This document shows positions 20,306 through 32,315 of a stretch of DNA of 64,000 nt, piece after piece. The notes under the pieces are model-generated. The model was not told the origin of the DNA, ran no database searches, and saw nothing but the letters and a program-made list of their open reading frames with translations. Source of the DNA: Adenophora triphylla var. japonica (Eukaryota; Streptophyta; Magnoliopsida; Asterales; Campanulaceae); NCBI GenBank assembly GCA_022495995.1, contig JAFEMH010000740.1, positions 372,001 to 436,000 of the forward strand. Reading direction: 5' to 3'. The stretch's first letter is position 1; each line of letters starts with the position of its first letter. The translations under genes were made by a program, and so were the position numbers.

Positions 20306-21788
20306 ATGGCTCCCTTTCCTAAGTTGTCGTCTCGGATGCAAGAAGCGATACTTGGAAAACTTTCGATCGTGGGTACGGAACCACACGAGGCGAGAACAAG
20401 GGGTTTTTGAAGGTTGTTACGGGATGAAATCTGTTTGGGCTTTGAAGGAGCTCATGCCGAGATTGGGATCTTTTGAGAGCGGCGTCTCGGTTGCAGGACG
20501 TACGGAGGAACGTGTACGGCTTTTCGTACAACGAAATCACTCCTACATTCGAAGATTTCCGGGCCGTGCAGGAGGACTGAGGCGGAACAGCTAGTTCTTC
20601 CGTATCTTTGGTGGCATGGCCTTTGTTGAGAAGCTAGTGTCTTTGCTTGGTATCTCGGTGGAGAAGCATACGGGATGCGTGCGAATACCGATTATGTTGA
20701 CATTTCGGGGCGCCCGAAAGATTTGCCGAGGCGAGGAGCGTCTTTGCGTGGGGCGCGTTTGCTCTGTGCGCGATTGCTACTCTGTTCACATTCACGTCTG
20801 CAGGTGTGTGCCATCACGATGTCTTGGACTGGTGAGGCGATGCGGAGCGGGGAGACATCGTGCGGTTGGTCTTGGGCGAGACGTTCTGGGCATAGGTCGG
20901 ATGGCGGCCGTAGCCGATACATGTGGGGAGGGAGTCCCGCTATGCTTACCATGTGGTTAAGGGAGAGGCTGAGATGATGCACGAGGTGCCAATGTCTTGT
21001 GACGCTTGGTCTTTCTCTCGGCGTCCTCTGGTGATAGGGGGCGATCGAGTGGCTGGAGCTACGGATGGCCGAGACTCCGCACGCATCACTTGCGATGGTG
21101 GGTTCCCCATTGGAAGTTACGAGACTTGTCGGACCGCTCGGGAGGGTCTATTGGTTGTCGAGTGCCGGGGCTGTCTCGGACGTCTTTCTACATTCCATCG
21201 TTGGTTACTGCGACGATGCGAGTGGAGCGAGGTGCCAGCGACGGATTTGAGTTATCTTGCTACCTTTGAGGTGGGATCTTTGCGATGGAAGATCCTTCGA
21301 CGCTATTGCTTTGCTCACGCGGTGGTGGCAATACACGTCCTTTCTGCCCGGGGTTCTCTTTCACCGAAGAGAGGAGCCTTTGATACATCGGCTTGATATA
21401 CGGCCCAGTACGAAGAGTGTATAGGGAGACACGAGATGGCTATCTTGTGGAGACGGAGTGAGCTGTTGGGTGCGATCACACAGACGGCTCGACCTTGAGG
21501 AGGACCGAAGCAAGGGCTAACCACAGGAATCGTGCGCGATGCCATGGCTGATTATGAGACCAATGCGTCGGGAGGCCAATCAAAGCAACTGTTATGATGG
21601 CTCGAAGCGAGGCGGCTCGAGACGAGCTAGAGAAGGGGCTGCGTTGACGGCCGCGGGGTTGACGGAGGCGTCGGGAAGAGTCCACGAGCCGAGGTAGAAG
21701 GCCTAGGAATATTTCTGTGAAGGTGAAGAACACTCGTCGCGGGAAAGGGAAGGGGAAGAAGGATGAAGGACCTAGTACGGGAAACTAG
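20306..21788 (+). pseudogene. Second antisense cargo gene of element 1: DUF7745-like
   Basis: It starts MAPFPKLSSRMQEAILGKLS. Fragments in several frames follow: LRAASRLQDVRRNVYGFSYN then EITPTFEDFRAV (the 'SYNEI-PTFEEF' block seen in plant DUF7745/PMD-like proteins), MWGGSPAMLTMWLRERLR, then RWWVPHWKLRDL with FYIPSLVTA, as in the C-terminal 'W-VPWW ... YIPS' part of that family. A Lys/Arg-rich tail KNTRRGKGKGKKDEGPSTGN ends at TAG 21788. Element 2 has a matching gene with a similar basic tail, so a real conserved gene existed. The present copy needs several frame changes; some may be undetected introns or base errors. Function unknown; the basic tail suggests nuclear location. Confidence 0.55.
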
Positions 21789-22356
21789 GTTGACCTTCTT
21801 TGTCCAGTATCCACCCATTGTCATTGCGGACACATTAATTGATTAATGTTTTCTTCTAGTTTTGCTAGCGTGTAGCGAGTCAAGAGTTGACCGTGCTTGA
21901 ACTCATCAAAGAATGTTTTAACCGTAATGAATTTGTAGGTTAAATGAAAAGAGTTTTTCGAAACACAAGCAATTGATGCTTATTATTTTTTTTTGTTTTG
22001 TTTTAGACCGAACCAATGATGGCTGCCTACGTTCCCCTTTTACAATTGGACTAAGGGGCTCAGGTCACCGTAGTTCGACACTTTAGGTGAATTTTGAGAA
22101 AAGCAAAGACAAAAGAAGTGCGACCACTGTTTTTACTGGATCATTAGCGGGAATGTATCCGGTTGGGTATTACTCTTTTAGCACTTTTAATTTTGCGAGG
22201 GACGGTGTATGGGGAAGGTGAGTTGACTCGTGCTCTTCCTCAAGCAGAAGTATCTGCGGAGCTTGCTTCCGTTCACGGGGTTAACGAAAGGGTTTTCGTC
22301 CAAATCTGCTAGCTTCATGGCTCCTCAGAAGAAGACTCCTTGTACCACGAACGGTC
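21789..22356. other. Spacer between cargo gene and integrase, element 1
   Basis: Convergent 3' ends. It includes a block GGCTGCCTACGTTCCCC ... CACCGTAGTTCGACAC (about 22020-22082), a motif also found next to the purine tract (15760-15800) and at the equivalent places of elements 2 and 3. Confidence 0.55.
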
Positions 22357-23330
22357 CTATCCGGGTAGGCTCCCACTTTCGAGGGGATTGGTACGCGTAG
22401 GAGGCTTTTCCTTTAGCACCAAGTCGCCTTCTACGATGTCTCGGATCTTGACTTTCCTATCGAATGCTCGGGCCATTCTGCTCTGGTAGGCTCGAGTGTG
22501 CTCCATGGCTTTCAATCTGCGCTCGTCGAGTAGAGCAAGTTCGTCGTGACGGCTCTGTAGCCATTCGACTTCATTGATCCCGTTTTCCAAGAGGACTCGG
22601 AGGGATGGAATTTCCAATTCCACGGGCAACATTGCTTCCATTCCGTAGGTAAGCGCGAACGGAGTCTCCCCTGTGGCGGTTCGGCGTGTTACGGTATCCC
22701 CGAGAGGGCTAAATGTAGCTTTTCGGGCCGGTCCAGACCTGCAGTTGTCATCTTTCGATTATCATGGCGAGAGTCTTGTTGGTGCCTCTCTTGCACCATT
22801 GGTTTGTGGTACGTAAGGAGAAGACTTGTGGCCTGTGAATCTGAATTCGGTCAGAAGTTGGTCACAATCTCCTTCGAAGTGAGTCCCATTGTCGGATATG
22901 ATCTCGTTGGGCACTCCGTATCGGCACATGATGTTCTCTCGGATGAACTCGGCCACCTTCTTAGAATTCAGTACCTTGTACGATCGGCTTCTACCCATTT
23001 GGTGAAGTAGTCGGCTGCGACTAGAATGAACTCGTGACCATTGCTCCCTGGTGGAGTGATCTTGCCGATGACGTCGATTCCCCATGTGGCGAAAGGCCGT
23101 GGTGTAGTCATGCAATAGAGTTCATGAGGAGGGATGTGATTGAGGTTGGAGAACCGTTGACATTTGTCGCGGCTTCGGACGAAGCGGATGCGATCTGTTT
23201 CCATTGATATCAATAGTATCCCATACGGAGAATGATACGTGTCAATGCTCGGGCGTTCATGTGCGGACCGCGAGGTTCCGTTGTGAACTTCGTTCATTAG
23301 CTCGGCGCTTTTTCTTTGTTTACACACCGA
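22357..23330 (-). pseudogene. Integrase of element 1
   Basis: Minus-strand pieces show SRDKCQRFSNLNHIPPHELY (zinc-binding CxxC degraded), WGIDVIGKI with the first catalytic Asp, EFILVAADYFTKWVEA, ENIMCRYGVPNEIISDNGTHF with the second Asp, PQTNGAREA with the Glu, and a C-terminal part EMEAML-like start with DELALLDERRLKAMEH and DIVEGDLVLKE. Frames switch near 22650-22760 and 22970-23110. In the family the product is the C-terminal part of one large polyprotein. Confidence 0.85.
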
Positions 23331-24110
23331 AGGAGTGGCCCTTGGTGGCGCTTCTTGTACAACATACCCCCAGAATGACGAAATGGGATGCCGGGCGTTT
23401 TAATGCCATCATGTTTTTGGCTTTGATCCCTTCTTTGTATTTTCCATCTTCATTTGTGAAGGAAGCTTCTCCGCTTTGGAGAGTCTTGGTAAATTTGATT
23501 GTACCGGGGTTCGTCGATCGTTTCCTTTTTATTTCGATCTCACGTGCAATAGGCGGGTGTTTCCCGTCTGCCTATTACGAGGGTTTCTTTGCTTTCCCAT
23601 CGGGAATTTCGACAAGAGGCGAGGTTGCCGGGGCATCTGCGAGCGGTTTCTGTCTCTTGGCAAATAGTGAAAAGAGATGTCCTTGGGCGAGCAATGAGCT
23701 CCTCCATGTACGCGTGGTACTTCGAAGGCGAGAATCTACCGTCTTCCATTTGTTGGACACTTGATTGATGATCAATGCTTTGAGTCTCCATACACATCCG
23801 GTTACGAGATGTTGCGCTCGAGGCGGCTTCCGGACCAGGCTGCCGAGCTTCGTATTCTTTGCATTGTTGGTCGTTTCAAAATTGACTTGATGGCTATGGG
23901 AGTGTGCTCGTCCTTGGGATCGACAAGGAGCATTCCAATACCATTCCCCTTCTTGTTGGCTGCCCCATCGAAGAAGAGTTGCCGGCGGTTTGCTTGCTGT
24001 CGAGTGAAAAGATTCCGTCGTCAGGAAATTGCGGATCGGGACCCTTAGGTTCCTTTGCTTGGGAAGTCGGCCGGGTGATGCGCCATTACTCTGCCCTTTG
24101 TTGATTTTCG
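23331..24110 (-). pseudogene. Second RNase H and linker of element 1
   Basis: The minus strand carries GAANKKGNGIGMLLVDPKDE (about 23906-23968), INQVSNKWKTVDSRL, YHAYMEELIA, and then the linker VIGRRETPAYC leading to integrase. This is the archaeal-type RNase H of the Tat lineage. Several frames are needed, with indels between the motifs. Confidence 0.75.
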
Positions 24111-25290
24111 ACCATGTACTTGATGTCGAACTCGGCCGGGAAGAATGACCACTTGGCTAGTCGCATTGACGGGGATGGCTTGTCAAAGAGATATCGGACG
24201 GGGTCCATTTTGGAGACCGGGAGCCTTTGAATGTATTTGCATGTAGTGTTTCGGTTTCCCGACTACCCATACCAAGGCGGTACAAGTTTTCTCTAATGTT
24301 GAGTAGTGAGTTCACTTCCTTGAAGCTTCGGCTTACGAAGTAGATTGCATGCTCAACCTTGGAATCTTTCTGTTCTTGTGCCGGCATTGCTCCGATTGAC
24401 GTGTACATTCTTGTCGAGATACGGGAGTAGTGGCTTGTCTTCATGTGGCGGGCACGATTGGGGATTCACCAAGTAGGTCTTGATCTTCTCAAAAGCTGTT
24501 TGGCACTCGGAGTCCCATTTGATGTCGGCATTCTTTTTCATCGGTTTGAACATGGGCTCGCGAGAAGATGTCAAGCGGTTGATGAAGCGGCCCGATGTCT
24601 TGAAGTCTTCCCATGAAGCTCTTCACTTGTTAAAGTACGAGGCGGCTTCATGTCGATGATGGCCTTGATTTTCTTGGGATCGGCTTGATACCTCTTTTAC
24701 GTAACCATGTACCCCGGTACCTTGCAGCGCTTGGCCGAAGGTGCACTTCGCGAGGTTCAACCTCATGGAGTGCTTTGAGTACGTTGAAGAACTTTCTCGA
24801 GATCTGTCATGTCTTTGCATGTCGATCCTCTGGAGTGGATGATCATGTCGTCGACATATACTTGATTTCTTTGTGAATCATGTCATGGAAGAGAGGTACA
24901 TTGCGGCCCGGGTAAGTAGCCCAGCGTTCTTCGGACCCGAGCGGCATGGCCAGGTGTAACAGTATGTCCCCAGCGGAGTGAAGCGATCTTGGCTTGATCC
25001 TCCTCGGACATCTTGATGCGGTTGTATCCGGCGAACCCGTCCACGAAGGACTTTACTTGAAATTTGCCGTGGTGTCGACCGGCATGTCGATGTTAGGCGG
25101 TGGGAAATCATCTTTAGGGCTGGCCTTGTTGAGATCCCGAAAATCCACGCGGCATCGACCTTTCCATTGGCCTTGGTGACCGTCACGATGTTGGAGAGCC
25201 AAGTCGGGTACTCAATCACTCGATGAAACCAACTCGGAGCATCTTCTCAATTTCTTCTTTAACTTGCAAGGACCACTCTGGCTTGATCTT
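24111..25290 (-). pseudogene. Reverse transcriptase and first RNase H of element 1
   Basis: RT pieces: EYPTWLSNIVTVTKANGKV (about 25160-25215), GTYCYTWPC with GPKNAG (about 24915-24970), catalytic YVDDMIIHS (24838-24860), and RLNLAKCTFGQALQG. RNase H pieces: EKIKTYLVNP, PLLPYLD, EHAIYFVSRSFKEV. The order and spacing are normal for Ty3/gypsy, but almost every motif lies in a different frame. The density of single-base gaps here is far above that in the 62-64 kb copy of the same family. Confidence 0.8.
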
Positions 25291-26560
25291 GCGCGGCTTA
25301 CATTTGACAGGCTTGGATTCGGGATCCGAGGGAATTGTGCTCTACGATCGAGGATCGAGTCTGGCATGTCTGGTATGACCGGGCGAACACGTCAACATAC
25401 TCCCGGAGGAGGCTTATCGGGGCTTCTTTTACGCATCGGCGAAGCGCCCACTTGTGTCTCTTTAGGCTCTTGCAGCTGACCCCGGAGTTCACTTTGGTCA
25501 TAACCTCTTCGGCGGCTTGGGCCCGGTTGTCCTCTTGGTCGACTAAACGCTCGAGAACTTCTTTAATGTATTGTTCATTTAATGTGTACGCTTCTTTATC
25601 AATTGAATTATTAACGTCTTTTAAGTTGTTTGTTAACTTATCGGTTGTTAAAGTGGCAATGAGAGGATACTCAGAAAGGTCGAGACTTTTCATTAAGCAA
25701 GAACGGAAATACATGGTTGGCTACATTATCATGGTCCTCCGTAAGGCCATTGGATGACTCGGAAGGGCTGGACTCGACAGGAGCGGCTCGAGAGGGTTTG
25801 AGACCGGGTTTAGGGAGATGTGGGTGCGGGCCCGGCTTGTCTTCCGATTCTGCACAGCTTGCCCTTGGTCGGTGAAAGTTACCCGGTTCTTGATGGCATT
25901 CTTTGGATGCTTGATGAGGGATTCGGGGATCGAGAGGCTTGGCCTGCTGTCCCAATCATGGCAATCATCTTGTTTTCGGAGCCCGGAGTCAATCGGGTTC
26001 GGCACCTCCATGACCTCTTCAAAGAGACTACGTAGAGCTGGTCCCGAGAGCGTCTTCTATGAATTACGGTTCCTTACGCTTTGGAGTTCTTGTCTCGAAT
26101 GTGGCCTCGGTGGCTGATCCGAACAATTTGTTTCCCATGGAGAGTACCTTGAGTTGCTCTTCCAAGTGCAGGATTCCCTTGAATGTGTACTCGTCTTTGG
26201 GCTGTGGTGGCGGTTGGTCCGAGTAGAGCTGTGATGTCGAGGAACGCTCCCTAATCGGATTAGCTTTGAGTCCTCTGAAACGCTTGAGGTCCGTGCTATT
26301 TGTTCCATTCTTTACGTAGTCTCGGTGCGACTATCCTTGCTTCTTTCTCATCTTCATCGGTTCCTGTCGGTCCCCTCGGTTACTGCTGTCGGTTCAGTCG
26401 GTCCCCTCGGTTACGTCGGTTCCCTTGTCGGTCCCCTCGATTCTGGCAGTCGGTTCCCTTGTCGGTCCCCTCGGTTACAGCTGTCGGTTCCCTTGGTGAA
26501 GTAATGAGCGAGTCGAAGCTATAGGCGGAGGTTGGGTGTGCCGTCGGAGGTTCCCCTTTT
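25291..26560 (-). pseudogene. Protease-RT spacer of element 1
   Basis: Minus-strand segments match the intact plus-strand copy at 62864-64000: LSEYPLIATLTTDKLTNNLK, EQYIKEVLERLVDQEDNRAQ and LLREYVDVFA. It also has the TEGTD-type short repeat near 26380-26500. It is an acidic spacer leading into RT, with no enzyme motif of its own. Confidence 0.75.
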
Positions 26561-27400
26561 GCGGGCTGCTTTGCCTTGGTGCGGGCGAGCCTTTTGTCTT
26601 CCTTGATGTCGGCCGGTGTTGGCACGTAGCGAAGCCCCTGGACCGTGGTGTGGTCCTTGACTTCAATAACTTGGTGTTGGCCTTGTAGCCTTTTGCGAGC
26701 CCAGTCACAGGATGAAGTTCATGAGTTTCATCATCTTCGTGGCGGGAGGAATGCGGTCGTGAGATAGTGGAAGGTCCACGTTGCATATTTGGATCTTGGA
26801 GGTCTCCAGAGTGAATCCGATTAATGCCATGTCGTCATTATGCTTGATTTCTAACCTTTGGAATGTCGTTGGTCTTTGGTCCCCTCGGTGGTGACATCGC
26901 CGTAGGCGTGGTTAGCTCGTTGCCTTGCATGAACTTGAGGCGCGATGAAGGGTGGATGCCACGCCATTGATTTGATGCGGCCGGGGACGCCCCGGGATGG
27001 GCTGTGAAAGTGATTGGAATGTCAATACTTGGAATTCGGTGGGGATCATCCGCTTGCCGAACCAAATGTTAAGAGTAGCAACTCAGAAGCTGTACGGGAA
27101 GTAGAGTCATAGGCCTTGACGGTGTGGGTGAAGGCTTGGATACGTGGGCTTGATGTCAAGCGGAGTCCATCATCTTGGCGGGCAAGACATTCATTCCGGA
27201 ACCTCCGTCTACCAACACGCGGGGAAGGCGACGCTCGTCCAGTGGGTTTGTGATGTAGAGCGGCTCATTGTGATCGGCCCCAAATTTTGGAAGGTCCAAA
27301 TGCGTGAAGGTGATAATGTTGCCGTAGTGGATGTTGCCGATCATCGAATGACTTCATGCAGGGTTGCGTCCACGGGGACCATGGTACGGGCCGAGGCTTT
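26561..27400 (-). pseudogene. Protease region of element 1
   Basis: The minus strand reads NIITFTHLDLPKFGADHNEP and ERRLPRVLVDGGSGMNVLPA (27156-27344), the aspartic protease active site region (DGGS). Further downstream FTAHPGAS and EDKRLARTKAKQ correspond to the clean copy at 62141-62863. Here TGG-CTG of the conserved GRPWL motif reads CGG-CCG. Confidence 0.8.
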
Positions 27401-30400
27401 CCTCTAGCTTGAGCTTGTGAGGATAAGAGGAGGTGGCAGAGACGAGGGAAATGTTCGCTGAGTACTGCTGGTAGTGAGGATCGGGTCCTCTTTCGGGGAA
27501 CTTGCGTCTTGAGTGGCCGGGTTGCGGTTACGGCTCCGTCGGCTTTTAGTGGCCTTGGGTGGTAATGCATGGATTTGACCCGATCGGGTTAGAACAGCGA
27601 CATCGGAGTTTGGTCCCTTACGAACAGGCCGCTCTGAGTTGAGCCATAGTTAGAGGAGGATTCCTCGTAGCATAGGGCCATATGTCTTCCCTCAACTCAT
27701 TGGCTGTGGATGTATTCCACGAAGCTTCGGCGGCTTGACGGATTACGTCCCAGGATGCTTTGGCTTAGGTGCCTCTGCGGGGAGGTAGCCTACGGTTTGG
27801 CCGTGTTCGAATGTCGGTGCACAACAATGGTCGTCGGGCTGAAGCTGTGCATTGCGACCCTCGGGGGAGGTTGGAGAGTTCTAGGTTCGGGCGAACAGTC
27901 TCCTTGATCTCTTCACGGTATACCGCGCTCCTTTCCTTCTTGTTGAGCATACTCGAGGCATTACGGAGTTGGAGTGCAGCGATACTCATGGTTTGCTAAG
28001 CTTCCTCCACTCTTGGCCCAGATTAACTTTCTTGCGGCGAGCTGCGTCGAGAGTTAATAGCTGCGTTTCTTCCCATGTGAGAATAGCCGGGGCTTCTTTG
28101 AAGCTGCATGCGGCGATCTAGATAAACTTCCACCGGGGAGAGCTTTCTTTTATGCTTTATCTGAGTAGCGGGTATGTCGGAAGGTGAGTACACGGCTTCC
28201 CGAACATCTGCCCATGTGGCTGGTGGGCGACCCGGTCGATCGTCTCTGTAAACGAATGCGTAGGCTGTGGAATCTCCACGAGTAGTTGCTCGAGGCAATT
28301 TCCATCCTCCTCTTGTTTTTAAATAGACCTTCCTCCTGAGTTGGCCTTTCAATTTGAGTGTGGAAATGATCCGTTTCCATCCTCCCGGGACCCTTGGGAG
28401 TCCGGTTTTGTTGACTTCATGCCGGCTTGGAAAAGAATAGTTTCATCGCCTTCGTCGTCGCTTTCACGAGAGAACTTGCTTTCCTCGGGGAGGTAAGCGG
28501 CGGGATTCGTTCTGCTGTGTGTCGTTCCATCTCCTAGGTCATCGGGACCGTTGACCACCCTCGTGTGGCGAGAGGGGTTGGATGAGAACGAGACGGTAGT
28601 CGAGGAAGTTGCCGTGAGCAAAACCCCGAGGTCGAGCGGGTCTAGAGTGGCCTCTAGCTTTACGTGCGAAGCTGTGACACTTTAAGGGCTTGGTCCCTGT
28701 AGGTCTTTCGAGCTTGGTCTTCGTCCCAAAGACGGCTTTCTTGAGCGGCTAGTTCCATGAGGGCTTTCCTTGCGAGAGCTAAACAGTCTCCGTAGGTGCG
28801 CGCCGTCTGGCTAGTGTCCAGAACTGTGATCACATCCAAATCGCCGAATGGCGGGAACACTTGGATTACGTTAACGAAGGAAGTCGGACTGGGACATTCC
28901 ATGCGGCCTTCCTTGATCTCGATTACCAAGAAGTTTGCCCAATTTTGCTTGATTGAACCCACGGGGTGTTGAACTCTGCGATGTTGACAGTCTCGTGATC
29001 TCGCTCGATCTCCAAGTCTATCAGAGCTAGCAGTCTGCGGCGGGATGTCGAATCGGGGCCGTGGACGGCCAGGAGTAGAATCGGCTGGAGCATGTTGATG
29101 CTTTGAGGTGGTCATTTCCAATGTCGGAAGGCGGCTCTGTCTTGCGGGGAAGACCTTCACGAGATGTTTCGGGGTAGGCTGCCGGAAGCGTTCCCGAGTT
29201 GATCGATTCGTGACGGGGTGAGGAGCTTTGGTCTCCTTGGCTGTTGACCTTGGCCTTGGCGGCGCTTGAGGGTATAAGCTTGGCGACGGCACGGGCCGGT
29301 TGCAGCTGAGGCAGTACTCGGAAGTAGATGATGAGCTACTGAGCTCGGTTGGCCGGGGCCTCGTTTACCATGAGCGAGCGATCGTCGAGGGTGACTTTGG
29401 CATTGCGAGAATCGACGATGAGGACCGGATCCTTGGTATCATCGGGATATACGGAATAGATGATGTTGACGAAGTCGTCGTCGATCACTTGATCGAGAGG
29501 ATTCTTCGTTGTGTCAACCGGTAGCTTCCGGTTGTCGGATAGCTGCACATCTTGGACGTTGAGCTTGACAATTTCCATGGTATTGGAGCCTTGGTCGTAG
29601 GTGACACGATCGGAAGGAGTGCCGTCCTCAAAGCGAGCATGTGAATGCGGAGGTGCCGCAGGGTGCACGCATCCTCGACTCCGGAGAGTCTGATTCGTCG
29701 TCATCGACGGTTCAATCCAAACGTAGGGACGTATTGCGTCGGGTGCGTTCTTTGGAGCTGCTAGGAAAACATCATGCCCTTCATTGGAGAAGAGGGTGCG
29801 GCGGGTAGTTCCTCGTGGAGGACATCCCATACGACTTCCATGCATTCATCCGAGAATGACGGTGCTTGTTGACCTTTATCACGAAGATCTCTTCGCTGGC
29901 GGGGCGAGAGAGTTGGTTTGAAGAATGCGACGAATCTCCGATTGGAAGCGGGGGTTTATGTGCCCGCATCATGGCGATGTTCGGCGTTTCTTTCCAATAC
30001 GCCTCCAAATGTTGGAAACGACAGTTGAACTTGATGTATCGGGCTGCCCGAGTGCACTTTGCTCGAGTACGTTTACATAGTTAGCATCTCCAGGACTACG
30101 AGGATTACGATGAGATTTGCCCGATAGTCCCTTGGTTGATTTGAAGGAGGTAGCCCGGTGCACATTGCGGGCACGCTTGGCTATTGTCTCGGCTTCGTTT
30201 CCTATGAGGAAGCTGTCCCCTCGGATGACTTCAAGATCTCCTGCAGGTTAATGAACTTAACACACGATGGAGAGTGGAGGCTATGGCTTTCATGTGATGT
30301 AGCCAAGGGCGTCCCAAGAGAGTGTGAACTCGAGATGGAATGTCCATCACGTGGAATTTTCTTTGGCACCATTTGGGTCTCGAACCGAGTTCGAGTCACC

Positions 30401-31312
30401 GTCCCAGGATGGGGACGAGGCGTCTTTGTCGTAGGCCACGATAGTCGGGTTGACGGAATCGAGATGGCTTTCGTTGATGCGGAGGGCTCGCATCATGCGA
30501 GAGGGAGAACATTAGCGGCGACCCGTTATCTACCAATACTCAGGGAGTGATATGGTGTTGAGCTTGAGAGTGATGTACGAGCTTCGTTGTGCCAGAGGCA
30601 TCTCTCGGTAAGTCTTCGTCACGAGAAAGTGATCATCTTGCCATACGATCGGGAATCGTAGATCTCATCTCTATCCGTAGAAGGAGAGTCATCCGGCCAT
30701 CCGTTTCTGTCTTTCTTTTGCGAGGTAAAGCCTTTGCGGGAACCTCGGGATTGCGTTGAGGTTGCTTGTGGCGGTTGCCGCCCTTGGTTAGCACGTTGAT
30801 CGAGTGCGAGTGCCAAGGCGACTTTGATCTTCCCTTGCCGGTCCGGGCTCGGAAGTTGGACAAATTGAATCTTAGGCGATCCCGCGGGGTTTTGTCTACG
30901 GCGCGATAAGGTTACCAAGGTGAGGTATTCCGGAGCCACAGGGCTGAACTACGGTTTCGGGACTTTTCGGCTTTTCCACCCTTATGCACTCTAAAGTTGC
31001 ATGGCACGGAGGAAGGAGGGCGGCTAGAGTAGAGTACGTAGTAGTCGAACCTCCCGGATGGCTCTCAGAGTGTACCCACACTGGTGTCTCCGGCTTCATA
31101 TCTTTCTCTCGGCATTCTGTTGAGAGGACTTCTTCTTGTTTTCTCGGAGGATTGCTCAGGACCATATCTTGGGACTCGTACTCCCGAGCGAGGCGGAGCG
31201 ATCCACAAACATCGTAGGCTGATGTGGACATTAGATGAGGACCCGGTGGAAGAATCGGAGGAAGCGCTCTGCGACAATCTTCTTGGGCACCCGCTCAATG
31301 GAATTCACCTTG
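27401..31312 (-). pseudogene. Gag-protease interval of element 1, unassigned
   Basis: About 3.9 kb between the gag core and protease. Minus-strand open stretches lie at 28023-28352, 28349-28621, 28660-29292, 29336-29845 and 30896-31231. Visible traits are a Pro/Arg/Ser-rich part (28980-29292), a helix-prone Ala/Glu/Arg segment ARKALMELAAQESRLWDEDQ (about 28700-28760), and an acidic segment (NIIYSVYPDDTKDPVLIVDS). I recognise no domain. The order between gag and pro suggests an extended polyprotein spacer, as known for large Tat elements. Confidence 0.45.
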
Positions 31313-32315
31313 TTATTGTTCGGAAAGGGGTTTTGGCGTATTGGGCCCACGGGGACGCTCCAATTTGCCTTCTTCTATCAAGTTACGGATTTCGTATCGT
31401 AACCCCAAACGGTTATGCGTGGTATGGCCGTGATGCTTGATGGAAGGCGCAGTATTTGTTCTTGTCGCATTGGCTACGGGATTCTTGGGTTTGTAATTTG
31501 CAACGGGTTTAAGGAGACCTTCCTTGATTAACCCTTCCAACATCTTGCTTAGCGGCATGTCCAACTTGTCGAAGTGTACGGCGGCGCGAAGTGGAGTTGT
31601 TGCTTTGTGGGGCTGGGTTTTACATTGCCCATTGCTGTCACGATGGATATAGTTGACAGACGTATCTTTCCCTTTCTTAGGGGCCGGTGCGGGATTGAAT
31701 GCAGCTGGCGAGCGGTATACGTATGGGCTGTGCGGTAGCCAACTTTTCCTTGAGATCCTTCTCGAGCTGTGAGCCGGCATTTGACCATGGCCGGAGATGC
31801 AGGAAGAAATGATGACGATGAGAGTTCGATGGACGGTCTTAAGCGGGACTTGAAGATCCGCATCTGTTCCTCTTTGGAGAGTGGCTCCATGATCTCGGAG
31901 AGTTTCCAACTCCACCTCTTGTAGAATTCTCCGACGCTTTCATCCGCTTTACGCTCGGTGGTGATTAAGTCCTCACGACTTGTTTCCCACTCTAAGTTGG
32001 ATCGGTACCGTTCCGGGGAAGATGTTACTAATCGATCCCGGGTGTGGCGATCCGCGAGCTTGACCCTTAGAAACCATCGTAACGGCGAACTTTTAAGCGT
32101 ATCTTTGGAAGTGGTCGGCCATTTCTTTGGAGGGTTGCTCCTTTTGCTCTCATGCGAGAACGTAGGTGTCGACGTGCGTTTGAGGACATTCGGTTCCGTC
32201 GAATCGGTCCATCTCGGCATTTGAACTTGGCGAGGAGAGGCGTGACCATTCCGGATCCGTGGATTTGAGCGTTTCTGCTTTGAGTGCTCATGGTGGCTTT
32301 CAGTCTTTCATACAT
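31313..32315 (-). pseudogene. Gag core of element 1
   Basis: The minus strand carries RYRSNLEWETSREDLITTER, ADESVGEFYKRWSWKLSEIM and EPLSKEEQMRIFKSRLRPSI. This is the retrotransposon gag core that packs element RNA: the ESVGEF-RRW block followed by a conserved helix. Neighbouring pieces at 32067-32315 and 31313-31560 are in other frames. Gag of element 2 at 50087-50452 is the same type (LSEIMDPLSKEEQMDIFHSR). Confidence 0.8.

Noticed and set aside
22357..32315. Many plus-strand reading frames of 60-190 codons, for example 23204-23764, 30158-30550 and 32552-32917
   Set aside because: They lie opposite the recognisable gag-pol domains of element 1, show no family motif and no promoter, and are mirror frames of GC-rich coding DNA.
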